6,461 nucleotides of DNA from Gallionella sp. (lineage in GTDB: Bacteria; Pseudomonadota; Gammaproteobacteria; Burkholderiales; Gallionellaceae), in the NCBI GenBank assembly GCA_029850565.1, contig JARCRR010000199.1, positions 1 to 6,461 of the forward strand, given 5' to 3'. This document shows positions 1-4,549 of the stretch, one piece after another. Within the stretch, counting starts at the first letter, position 1; every line of letters starts with the position of its first letter. The translations under genes were made by a program, and so were the position numbers. Under the pieces are notes generated by a model. It searched no databases. It saw only the letters and a list, made by a program, of their open reading frames with translations, and had not been told where the DNA came from.

Positions 1-84
1 GAATCGAGCTGAATTGGCGGATCGATCCATAGTTAACAGGGAAAAGTGCCCAGTTCCTTCGGGTCGATCAACATGCACAAATGA
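1..84. other. Left edge, no supported gene
   Basis: No frame here can be tied to a known protein. On the plus strand one frame is open from the edge to a stop at 36-38 and another to a stop near 112. Either could be the last codons of a gene lying outside the window, but neither has recognisable sequence. I treat it as spacer beyond the tRNA terminator. Confidence 0.4.
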
Positions 85-113
85 AAAACTCCCTTATGGA
101 ATAAGGGAGTTTT
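85..113 (-). terminator. Rho-independent terminator of the tRNA-Ala/tRNA-Glu transcript
   Basis: A perfect 12-bp inverted repeat (AAAACTCCCTTA at 85-96 and its complement at 102-113) encloses a 5-nt loop. Read on the minus strand, the stem is followed by a run of T (five consecutive A on the plus strand at 84-88, partly inside the stem). It lies 5 nt past the encoded CCA end of tRNA-Glu, so it most likely ends the tRNA transcript. The A/T symmetry means it could also stop transcription arriving on the plus strand. Confidence 0.88.
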
Positions 114-118
114 GAAGG

Positions 119-194
119 TGGCGTCCCCTACGAGATTCGAACTCGTGTTATCGCCGTGAAAGGGCGGTGTCCTAGGCCTCTAGACGAAGGGGAC
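119..194 (-). tRNA. tRNA-Glu (anticodon TTC)
   Basis: This is a complete 76-nt tRNA including an encoded CCA (119-121). The acceptor stem is 188-194 paired with 123-129, the anticodon TTC lies at 158-160 inside the loop CTTTCAC, and the T-arm carries GTTCGAAT. It is the substrate of GluRS encoded by gltX on the same strand, and charged tRNA-Glu also feeds tetrapyrrole synthesis in bacteria using the C5 pathway. It sits 20 nt downstream of tRNA-Ala, shares its promoter at 317-345 and ends at the hairpin 85-113. Confidence 0.97.
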
Positions 195-214
195 TTCGTT
201 ACTGCTTTTCTTTT

Positions 215-290
<76 letters not shown>

Positions 291-316
291 CAGGTGATGC
301 CCCGAAAAGAGCGCGC

Positions 317-345
317 ATTATATTGATGCGACCCCACCTTGTAAA
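317..345 (-). promoter_or_regulatory. Sigma70-type promoter of tRNA-Ala/tRNA-Glu
   Basis: On the minus strand TTTACA (340-345) and TATAAT (317-322) are separated by exactly 17 nt. This is a 5/6 match at -35 and 6/6 at -10, and the best promoter match in the window. The expected start is near 310, about 20 nt before the tRNA-Ala 5' end. The bases after the -10 read GCGCGC, a GC-rich discriminator typical of promoters repressed by ppGpp/DksA. The stringent response here is inferred, not shown. Confidence 0.85.
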
Positions 346-350
346 GCGAG

Positions 351-1757
351 TCAGGCGATTTTTTTCGCCAACTGTCTTTCCAGTCGCGCCAGCACCATCT
401 CGCGCGGGAATGCGGCCACCAAGGCATCCACAGAAGGCGTCTGAGTCTGCCCGGTGAGTATCACGCGCAAGGGCATGGCGAGCTTCGGCATCTTCAAGCC
501 ATGTTTGCCGATGACTTCTTTGATGGTGGCGCTGATGGTGGCAGTTTCCCATGCGACGCTGGCGAATTGTTGTGCAAGGTCACGCAGGGCAGGGAGGGCT
601 TCGGCGGAAAGTTGTGCGTCGAGCAGAGCAGCATCCGGGTGCAGGTCGATGTAGAACACTTCTGCCGCATCGGCCAGTTCGTTCAACGTGGCGACACGCT
701 CTTTATATAAAGCACAAATGGAGGACAGGGCTGGGCTGTCAGAAACCTTGATGCCACGCGCTTCGAGGCGCGGACGCACCATCTCTGCCAGCCGCTCGTT
801 ATCCGTTTGCTTGAGGTAGTGGTTGTTCAGCCAGTTCAGTTTTTCAGTGTTGAACTGCGCGGCGGAAGGCGTGATGTGGTCGAGATCGAACCATTGGCAG
901 AACTGTTCGACCGAGAACACTTCATCATCGCCATGCGACCAGCCCAGACGAGCCAGGTAGTTGATGACGGCCTCGGGCAGGTAACCGTCTTCGTCGTATT
1001 GCATCACGCTCACTGCGCCATGGCGTTTGGAGAGCTTGGTGCCGTCGTCGCCGAGGATCATCGATAGGTGTGCATAATTGGGCAGTTTAGCGCCCAATGC
1101 TTTTAGGATGTTGATCTGGCGCGGAGTGTTATTGACGTGGTCGTCACCGCGTATCACTTGGGTGATACCCATATCCCAGTCGTCTACCACCACGCAGAAG
1201 TTATAGGTCGGCGTGCCGTCCGAACGGGCGATGATGAGATCGTCCAGCTCGCTGTTGCTAAATTCGATATGGCCTTTGACCATATCTTTCCATGCAACGA
1301 CGCCTTCGTTCGGATTCTTGAAACGCACCACTGGTTTTACATCAACGGGGACGGAGGGCAGGGTCTTGCCGGGTTCGGGACGCCATGTGCCGTCGTAACG
1401 GGGTTTTTCGCCGCGCGCACGCTGCGCTTCACGCATGGCATCCAGTTCAGCCGGGGAGGTATAGCAATAATAAGCTTGACCTGCGGCCAGCATCTGCTGG
1501 ATGACTTCCTTATAACGCGGCATACGCTGCATCTGATAGAACGGACCTTCGTCGTAGTTGAGCTTGAGCCAGCTCATGCCGTCCAAGATAGCTTGCACGG
1601 CTTCCGGTGTTGAGCGTTCCACATCGGTGTCTTCGATACGCAAGATAAAGGTGCCGCTATGTTTGCGGGCATAAGCCCAAGAGAACAGCGCGGTGCGCGC
1701 GCCGCCGATGTGCAGGTATCCGGTGGGGCTGGGGGCGAAACGGGTGCGGACGGTCAT
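351..1757 (-). CDS. gltX: Glutamyl-tRNA synthetase
   Basis: This cytoplasmic class I aminoacyl-tRNA synthetase (468 aa) attaches glutamate to tRNA-Glu using ATP. Its length is normal for bacterial GluRS. The N-terminal Rossmann fold shows FAPSPTGYLHIGG (7-19, the HIGH-type motif), and KLSKR (241-245) is the KMSKS-type loop. The C-terminal third is the helical anticodon-binding region. At the zinc-ligand positions known for E. coli GluRS (C98, C100, C125, H127) this protein has C98, T100, W125 and P127, so the zinc site is probably lost. The ATG at 1757 follows AGGAAA (1763-1768) by 5 nt. It has its own promoter, and tRNA-Ala and its substrate tRNA-Glu follow on the same strand. Whether it charges only tRNA-Glu or also tRNA-Gln cannot be decided here. 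Confidence 0.97.
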   Translation of the reverse strand: MTVRTRFAPSPTGYLHIGGARTALFSWAYARKHSGTFILRIEDTDVERSTPEAVQAILDGMSWLKLNYDEGPFYQMQRMPRYKEVIQQMLAAGQAYYCYTSPAELDAMREAQRARGEKPRYDGTWRPEPGKTLPSVPVDVKPVVRFKNPNEGVVAWKDMVKGHIEFSNSELDDLIIARSDGTPTYNFCVVVDDWDMGITQVIRGDDHVNNTPRQINILKALGAKLPNYAHLSMILGDDGTKLSKRHGAVSVMQYDEDGYLPEAVINYLARLGWSHGDDEVFSVEQFCQWFDLDHITPSAAQFNTEKLNWLNNHYLKQTDNERLAEMVRPRLEARGIKVSDSPALSSICALYKERVATLNELADAAEVFYIDLHPDAALLDAQLSAEALPALRDLAQQFASVAWETATISATIKEVIGKHGLKMPKLAMPLRVILTGQTQTPSVDALVAAFPREMVLARLERQLAKKIA

Positions 1758-1796
1758 GTTGCTTTCCTGTTGTGTAGGCGTGAAAAGAAGCCGCGC

Positions 1797-1825
1797 ATTC
1801 TACGACAGATGGGTACGCCTTTAAA
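1797..1825 (-). promoter_or_regulatory. Candidate gltX promoter
   Basis: On the minus strand TTTAAA (1820-1825, 4/6 match to -35) and TAGAAT (1797-1802, 5/6 match to -10) are 17 nt apart. Transcription would start near 1790, leaving a leader of about 33 nt that contains the gltX ribosome binding site. It is divergent from the tRNA-Val promoter. Confidence 0.6.
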
Positions 1826-1829
1826 GAAA

Positions 1830-1859
1830 TTGACCCCCGAGATACGGGTGTGTTTAAAT
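1830..1859 (+). promoter_or_regulatory. Candidate tRNA-Val promoter
   Basis: TTGACC (1830-1835, 5/6 match) and TTAAAT (1854-1859, 4/6 match) are 18 nt apart, with the expected start around 1866, some 8 nt before the tRNA. The stretch after the -10 (1861-1869) is GC-rich, as in stringently controlled stable-RNA promoters. Its -35 box lies 4 bp from the gltX -35 box, so the two polymerases bind side by side and may interfere. Confidence 0.65.
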
Positions 1860-1873
1860 TCGCGCCCTCAACC

Positions 1874-1948
1874 GGGCGGTTAGCTCAGCGGTAGAGCACT
1901 GCCTTCACACGGCAGGGGTCACTGGTTCGAACCCAGTACCGCCCACCA
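1874..1948 (+). tRNA. tRNA-Val (anticodon CAC)
   Basis: This is a complete 75-nt tRNA with encoded CCA (1946-1948). The acceptor stem GGGCGGT (1874-1880) pairs with ACCGCCC (1938-1944). The anticodon CAC (1906-1908) is in the loop TTCACAC with a CTGCC/GGCAG stem, and the T-loop is TTCGAAC. It reads GUG codons. Its 3' end faces the C-terminus of a decayed integrase 38 bp away, the usual geometry of a tRNA used as an attachment site. Confidence 0.97.
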
Positions 1949-1986
1949 GTAGAATCAAGCATTTCCATCACCCTTCAAAAAACAAT

Positions 1987-2091
1987 CTAAGCGGCAGCGT
2001 GACCAATACGTGACCGCTCATCCAACCTCGCAACTGCATTACGAACATTGTCAGGTGCGATCTGTGCGTGACAAACAAACACCCAAGATAA
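1987..2091 (-). pseudogene. Decayed C-terminal fragment of a tyrosine-recombinase integrase
   Basis: The last 34 codons before the TAG (1987-1989) read LSWVFVCHAQ, IAPDNVRNAV, ARLDERSRIG, HAAA. From family knowledge, phage and island integrases end with a block like RYAHLAPDNVRNAVARLD followed by a short basic tail. Aligned to it, CHAQIAP replaces RYAHLAP, which puts CAC (His, 2068-2070) where the catalytic tyrosine codon TAC/TAT should be. Upstream in the same frame (open to about 2229) there is no core-domain sequence and no R..H..R motif, so only the tail survives. Its stop faces tRNA-Val, as in an element integrated at that tRNA. The match is by eye, so a chance resemblance remains possible. 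Confidence 0.55.
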
Positions 2092-2344
2092 TTTCGGACA
2101 TTTCCTCGCAGGATAACGAGGGTTAATCAAACGAAAGCATTGGCAAAAATCAGCCAATCCGTTACTATGCGCGCCGTTGTAAGTTCTGCGGCAACCGGAT
2201 TGGCAATTTTGTTGGCAACTAACCAACAAAGTTACTCGAAAAAGCCTTAAGTATCAAAAAGGCGTCTTCGTGTAAATACAGCCAAATTCGGCGTTTGACT
2301 GGGTTGATTCCAGTCGGACTTGTCGGGAGGATTTATCGTTCAAC
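2092..2344. other. Gene-free stretch between integrase remnant and tRNA-His
   Basis: I find no supported gene here. The stretch holds three inverted repeats (2139-2230, listed separately) and a short hairpin (GACTGG at 2297-2302 with CCAGTC at 2310-2315). A lone TTGACT (2295-2300) resembles a -35 box but has no acceptable -10 at 16-18 nt, so the tRNA-His promoter is not identified. A 31-codon frame without a start (2127-2219) contains one C-x2-C pair and is not called. I interpret the stretch as leftover mobile-element DNA. Confidence 0.45.
2139..2230. repeat. Cluster of overlapping inverted repeats built on TTGGC
   Basis: Three stems occur within 92 bp. ATTGGC (2139-2144) pairs with GCCAAT (2153-2158). 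GCCAATCCG (2153-2161) pairs with CGGATTGGC (2196-2204). TTTGTTGG (2208-2215) pairs with CCAACAAA (2223-2230) across a 7-nt loop. The first two share the same arm, so they are mutually exclusive foldings. None is followed by a clear T-run. Binding sites of a lost integrase or regulator, or part of an untested RNA structure, are possible readings. Confidence 0.5.
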
Positions 2345-2421
2345 GGTGGCTGTAGCTCAGTTGGTAGAGCCCTGGATTGTGATTCCAGTTGTCGTGGGTT
2401 CGAGCCCCATCAGCCACCCCA
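2345..2421 (+). tRNA. tRNA-His (anticodon GTG)
   Basis: The acceptor stem GTGGCTG (2346-2352) pairs with CAGCCAC (2411-2417), and CCA is encoded at 2419-2421. The extra G at 2345 pairs with discriminator C2418, giving the G-1 that histidyl-tRNA synthetase requires. The anticodon GTG (2379-2381) lies in the loop TTGTGAT with a CTGGA/TCCAG stem, and the T-loop is TTCGAGC. No convincing promoter or terminator was found. It stands alone between the integrase scar and dksA. Confidence 0.97.
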
Positions 2422-2582
2422 TCTGGTTTCCCTCAATATTTATTCGCTTTTTTAATTCACTTCTGTTTTGGGGGTGGGATTTTCTGTGCAGAAAGCTGTT
2501 AGTTGCTTAGCAACTTAACTTACGTTTCGGAATGTCTGTGTGAGAGTGGCGTGCTTGCTATGGTTTACAAGCAGGTGTGACT
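2422..2582. other. Spacer between tRNA-His and dksA
   Basis: No gene is supported. A hairpin with one bulge (GTTAGTTGC 2498-2506 against GCAACT and AAC 2510-2519, 3-nt loop) lies 77 nt past tRNA-His. It lacks a T-run, so it is only a weak candidate for the tRNA-His transcript end. TGCTTG and CAAGCA form another short stem before the dksA hairpin. Confidence 0.35.
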
Positions 2583-2612
2583 TAACTGGCATGCGCACGC
2601 ACATGCCAGTTA
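2583..2612 (-). terminator. Hairpin downstream of dksA, probable terminator
   Basis: A perfect 11-bp stem (TAACTGGCATG at 2583-2593 and its complement at 2602-2612) with an 8-nt loop starts 6 nt after the dksA stop codon. The position fits a terminator or mRNA-stabilising hairpin for dksA. The following minus-strand bases are not T-rich, so classic intrinsic termination is uncertain. Confidence 0.55.
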
Positions 2613-2618
2613 TTCGGA

Positions 2619-3041
2619 TTATTTAGCTACTTGACGCTCTCTGATCTCGTCCAGCGTCTTGCAGTCGATACATAGAGTAGCAGTGGGGCGGGCTTCGAGG
2701 CGGCTCAAGCCAATCTCGACGCCGCATTTGTCGCAGAACCCGTAATCTCCTGCTTCGATTCTAGCCAACATCTTGTCGATGTTCTTGATGAGTTTGCGTT
2801 CGCGGTCACGATTTCGCAATTCAAGACTCATGTCAGACTCTTGACTGGCGCGGTCATTCGGATCAGCAAATACTGTAGCCTCATCCTGCATGGTGTGAAC
2901 AGTACGGTCGATATCTTGGCTTAAACCCAATTTGATTTCATTCAGCACGCCACGAAAATGTTCAAGTTGCTTGGCGTTCATATATGCCTCACCCTTTTTG
3001 ACTTTGTAGGGGGCGGCTACCTTGTTTGTTTGTGCTGGCAT
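2619..3041 (-). CDS. dksA: RNA polymerase-binding transcription factor DksA
   Basis: DksA binds the RNA polymerase secondary channel and, with ppGpp, represses rRNA/tRNA promoters and activates amino-acid promoters in the stringent response. The preferred start (ATG 3039-3041) gives 140 aa against 151 in E. coli. Counting from that ATG, the coiled-coil tip carries DPNDRA (60-65) with the two acidic residues D60 and D63 matching the functional pair of E. coli DksA. The zinc finger is CDKC (103-106) and CIDC (124-127). SLELRNRDRERKLI and RLEARPTA are hallmark segments. A GTG five codons upstream (3054-3056) is in frame, but the SD GGAG lies within and just after it, which favours the inner ATG. 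yceF lies upstream on the same strand after 78-93 nt, with a candidate dksA promoter between. Confidence 0.96.
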   Translation of the reverse strand: MPAQTNKVAAPYKVKKGEAYMNAKQLEHFRGVLNEIKLGLSQDIDRTVHTMQDEATVFADPNDRASQESDMSLELRNRDRERKLIKNIDKMLARIEAGDYGFCDKCGVEIGLSRLEARPTATLCIDCKTLDEIRERQVAK

Positions 3042-3050
3042 TACGTATAT

Positions 3051-3054
3051 CTCC
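3051..3054 (-). promoter_or_regulatory. Ribosome binding site deciding the dksA start
   Basis: GGAG on the minus strand lies 9 nt before ATG 3039-3041. Its first two Gs overlap the in-frame GTG (3054-3056), so it cannot serve that codon, and no other SD precedes the GTG. Confidence 0.65.
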
Positions 3055-3082
3055 ACGAAGGGCTGAATTTTTCAAGCGCGCT

Positions 3083-3111
3083 TTAATACCAGATAGAGAT
3101 ATTAGCCGCAA
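3083..3111 (-). promoter_or_regulatory. Candidate dksA promoter with extended -10
   Basis: On the minus strand TTGCGG (3106-3111, 3/6 match) and TATTAA (3083-3088, 4/6 match) are 17 nt apart, and TG lies one base before the -10, which makes it an extended -10. The bases after it read AGCGCGC, a GC-rich discriminator that would allow DksA/ppGpp autocontrol. That control is inferred only. Confidence 0.45.
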
Positions 3112-3134
3112 CAGAAAATTTTTTGGTCATTAGT

Positions 3135-3719
3135 CTACAAAATCTTAACGCCTTGTTTTTGAAGCATATCTACTAAAAGAATAAGGGGGAGTCCAATCAA
3201 GGCATTCGGGTCGTCTCCTTCGATGCATTTGATCAAGGCGATCCCGAGGCCTTCTGACTTGGCACTCCCGGCGCAGTGGTAGGGCTGCTCTTTAAGTAGA
3301 TAGCGTTCGATTTCATCATCACTTACATTGCGGAAGCTGACTTTTGTTGTTGCCAACGCAGTCTGCATATCCTTGGTTCTAGCATTGAACAGGCTGACGG
3401 CGGTATAGAAGTCAACGGTCTTCCCGCGCATGGTGCGCAGTTGACGCACCGCATTGTCATGGGTGAGTGGCTTGCCAATCTGGTCGTCGCCTAATAGTGC
3501 AACTTGGTCTGACCCGATGATGAGTGCATCCGGATGTTGCTGGGCGACTGCCTGAGCCTTTAATTGGGAAAGGCGCTGTGAGGTCAGGCGCGCACTTTCT
3601 CCTTGGAGCGGTGTTTCATCAACATCGGGTGAGGCGGTCTCGAAGGGGATTTGGAGGGTGGAGAGGAGTTGACTCCTATATATAGAAGTCGAGGCCAGGA
3701 TAATCGGCTGAGAATTCAA
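3135..3719 (-). CDS. yceF: Maf-family nucleoside triphosphate pyrophosphatase, YceF type (7-methyl-GTP)
   Basis: Maf proteins hydrolyse non-canonical or modified NTPs to NMP and pyrophosphate in the cytoplasm. The YceF subgroup prefers 7-methyl-GTP in E. coli. The protein is 194 aa, the usual family length. Motifs in order are ILASTSIYR (7-15, phosphate-binding Ser/Arg), VDETP (33-37), IIGSDQV (67-73) with catalytic Asp71, GKPLT (82-86), CAGSAKSEG (149-157) and IGLPL (175-179). GSDQ and CAGS..SEG are the YceF signature, as opposed to the dTTP-type YhdE. The start is a TTG (3717-3719) preceded by AAAGGA (3725-3730) at 5 nt, and no ATG is nearby. It is divergent from yceD, whereas in E. coli yceF and yceD lie together just upstream of rpmF. 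Confidence 0.93.
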   Translation of the reverse strand: MNSQPIILASTSIYRSQLLSTLQIPFETASPDVDETPLQGESARLTSQRLSQLKAQAVAQQHPDALIIGSDQVALLGDDQIGKPLTHDNAVRQLRTMRGKTVDFYTAVSLFNARTKDMQTALATTKVSFRNVSDDEIERYLLKEQPYHCAGSAKSEGLGIALIKCIEGDDPNALIGLPLILLVDMLQKQGVKIL

Positions 3720-3739
3720 GATATTCCTTTGATGCGTCT

Positions 3740-3768
3740 TTGACAGAGGAGGTCGGAATATATATCAT
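3740..3768 (+). promoter_or_regulatory. Sigma70-type promoter of the yceD-rpmF-plsX-fabH operon
   Basis: TTGACA (3740-3745, 6/6) and TATCAT (3763-3768, 5/6) are 17 nt apart. The expected start is 3773-3778, so the transcript would begin at or up to 5 nt before the yceD ATG at 3778. The start region GCGCGCCTC is GC-rich. An AGGAGGT (3747-3753) lies in the spacer, upstream of the predicted start, and so would not be in the mRNA. Confidence 0.75.
3757..3767 (-). promoter_or_regulatory. Possible extended -10 for yceF, overlapping the yceD -10
   Basis: On the minus strand TGATATATATT contains TG followed by TATATA (3759-3764) or TATATT (3757-3762, 5/6). No good -35 lies upstream (best 3/6). If used, it would start near 3750 and give yceF a leader of about 30 nt. 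It would also exclude polymerase from the yceD promoter. Confidence 0.35.
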
Positions 3769-3777
3769 GCGCGCCTC

Positions 3778-4260
3778 ATGTTTGCACGGCCTTTAATTGA
3801 CGCGATGGAATTTGCCGGAAACGGCAGGGAGTTGCGTGGTGAGGTACCGGTTGAAGCACTGCCCAGATTGGGCGACATGCTGGTGGATTCGCAGGGGACG
3901 GTGACCTACGTGGTGCGTGGTTTTCGGACTGATGACAGCAACATATTGGAAGTCTCACTAAGCGGAGTATGTCACCTGCGTTGCCAGCGTTGCCTAGGTG
4001 AACTTGAGTACCAAATCAAGGTGACTTCGCGCCTGAAGCTGGCTTCAACTGAAGAGTTGGCGGCAGTCGATGAAGATGACGAAGACGAATATATTGAGGC
4101 TGCGTCGCAGCTGGATGTGATTGAGCTGGTGGAGGATGAGCTTTTATTGAGCCTTCCGTTTGCTCCAAAGCATCCTGACGGGACTTGTGTCTCGGCAAAT
4201 GAAGGTTTGAAGCAAGCAGCCAATCCATTTTCGGTGTTGGCTGGATTAAAGAAGAAGTAG
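3778..4260 (+). CDS. yceD: YceD/DUF177 family protein (23S rRNA accumulation protein)
   Basis: The DUF177 family is encoded next to rpmF in many bacteria and is linked to 23S rRNA accumulation. The molecular role is not well defined. The protein is 160 aa. A Cys-rich stretch with C65, C69 and C72 is followed by a highly acidic run (98-104, D/E only), VEDELLLSLPFAPKH (118-132) and the typical ending NPFSVLAGLKKK (149-160), which closely resembles NPFAVLASLKRK of E. coli YceD. The ATG at 3778 has no Shine-Dalgarno sequence and follows the promoter -10 by only 9 nt, suggesting leaderless translation. The next ATG (3805) also lacks one, and the segment RPLIDAMEF before and around it aligns with the family N-terminus, so 3778 is kept. 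It is the first gene of the operon, 28 nt before rpmF. Confidence 0.9.
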   Translation: MFARPLIDAMEFAGNGRELRGEVPVEALPRLGDMLVDSQGTVTYVVRGFRTDDSNILEVSLSGVCHLRCQRCLGELEYQIKVTSRLKLASTEELAAVDEDDEDEYIEAASQLDVIELVEDELLLSLPFAPKHPDGTCVSANEGLKQAANPFSVLAGLKKK

Positions 4261-4288
4261 CATTATTTGGTTTTTGTGAGGAGTAATC

Positions 4289-4468
4289 ATGGCAGTTCAG
4301 CAAAATAAAAAATCCCCATCCAAGCGCGGTATGCATCGTGCCCACGATTTCTTGACCGCCCCAGCATTGGCTATCGAGCCATCGACTGGCGAACCCCATC
4401 TGCGTCACCACATCAGCCCAAGCGGCTACTACCGTGGTAAGAAAGTAGTCAATACAAAGAGCGAATAA
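4289..4468 (+). CDS. rpmF: 50S ribosomal protein L32 (bL32)
   Basis: This is a 59-aa component of the large ribosomal subunit. It begins MAVQQNKKSPSKRGMHRAHD, the standard N-terminus, and contains the conserved HLRHHISPSGYYRGKKV (37-53). It has no cysteine, so it is the zinc-free (C-) form, as in E. coli, rather than the CxxC zinc-ribbon form. A clear AGGAG (4279-4283) stands 5 nt before ATG 4289. It sits between yceD and plsX exactly as in E. coli, coupling ribosome and lipid synthesis genes in one transcript. 81 nt with a hairpin separate it from plsX. Confidence 0.97.
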   Translation: MAVQQNKKSPSKRGMHRAHDFLTAPALAIEPSTGEPHLRHHISPSGYYRGKKVVNTKSE

Positions 4469-4490
4469 GCTCGTTGTTTGATCTGATCAT

Positions 4491-4511
4491 GCATCCCGTT
4501 TTGCGGGATGC
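4491..4511 (+). terminator. Hairpin between rpmF and plsX (possible partial terminator)
   Basis: A perfect 8-bp GC-rich stem (GCATCCCG at 4491-4498 and CGGGATGC at 4504-4511) has a 5-nt loop TTTTG. It starts 22 nt after the rpmF stop. The T-rich tract (4526-4536) is 15 nt further on rather than adjacent, so full termination is unlikely. Attenuation or mRNA processing that makes rpmF more abundant than plsX is more plausible. No convincing promoter for plsX was seen in this gap. Confidence 0.5.
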
Positions 4512-4537
4512 GTCATGCTCTACCATTTCTCGTTTTT

Positions 4538-4542
4538 GAGGA
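4538..4542 (+). promoter_or_regulatory. Ribosome binding site deciding the plsX start
   Basis: GAGGA precedes GTG 4550 by 7 nt. The longer in-frame reading from ATG 4508 has no SD, and that ATG lies inside the hairpin stem 4504-4511. Confidence 0.75.
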
Positions 4543-4549
4543 TCGCCCT

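Noticed and set aside
454..1613. Several plus-strand reading frames across gltX, and minus-strand frames across yceD, plsX and fabH
   Set aside because: They are antisense shadows of well-supported conserved genes and show no protein-family features of their own.
2127..2222. A 31-codon plus-strand frame with a C-x2-C pair (CKFCGNRIGNFVGN) as a small zinc-binding protein
   Set aside because: It has no start codon or SD, a stop immediately precedes it, and there is only one CxxC. It may be another element remnant but cannot be supported.
1987..2229. An 80-codon minus-strand reading frame as a complete gene
   Set aside because: It starts with TTG and has no convincing SD. Its first 46 residues resemble nothing recognisable, while only the last 34 look like an integrase tail. 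It is therefore listed as a pseudogene fragment.
2295..2323. TTGACT at 2295-2300 as the -35 of a tRNA-His promoter
   Set aside because: The hexamers 16-18 nt downstream (such as ACTTGT) match the -10 consensus at only about 2 of 6 positions.
3042..3056. DksA starting at GTG 3056
   Set aside because: The best SD (GGAG 3051-3054) overlaps this codon and is well placed only for the ATG at 3041.
3767..3796. A 9-codon upstream reading frame (ATG 3767) overlapping the yceD start, preceded by AGGAGGT
   Set aside because: The SD-to-ATG distance is 13 nt, too long, and the predicted transcription start lies downstream of both the SD and this ATG.
4508..4549. N-terminal extension of PlsX from ATG 4508
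   Set aside because: There is no SD, the ATG is inside a stable hairpin, and the family begins right before IAIDAMGGD. GTG 4550 has a good SD.
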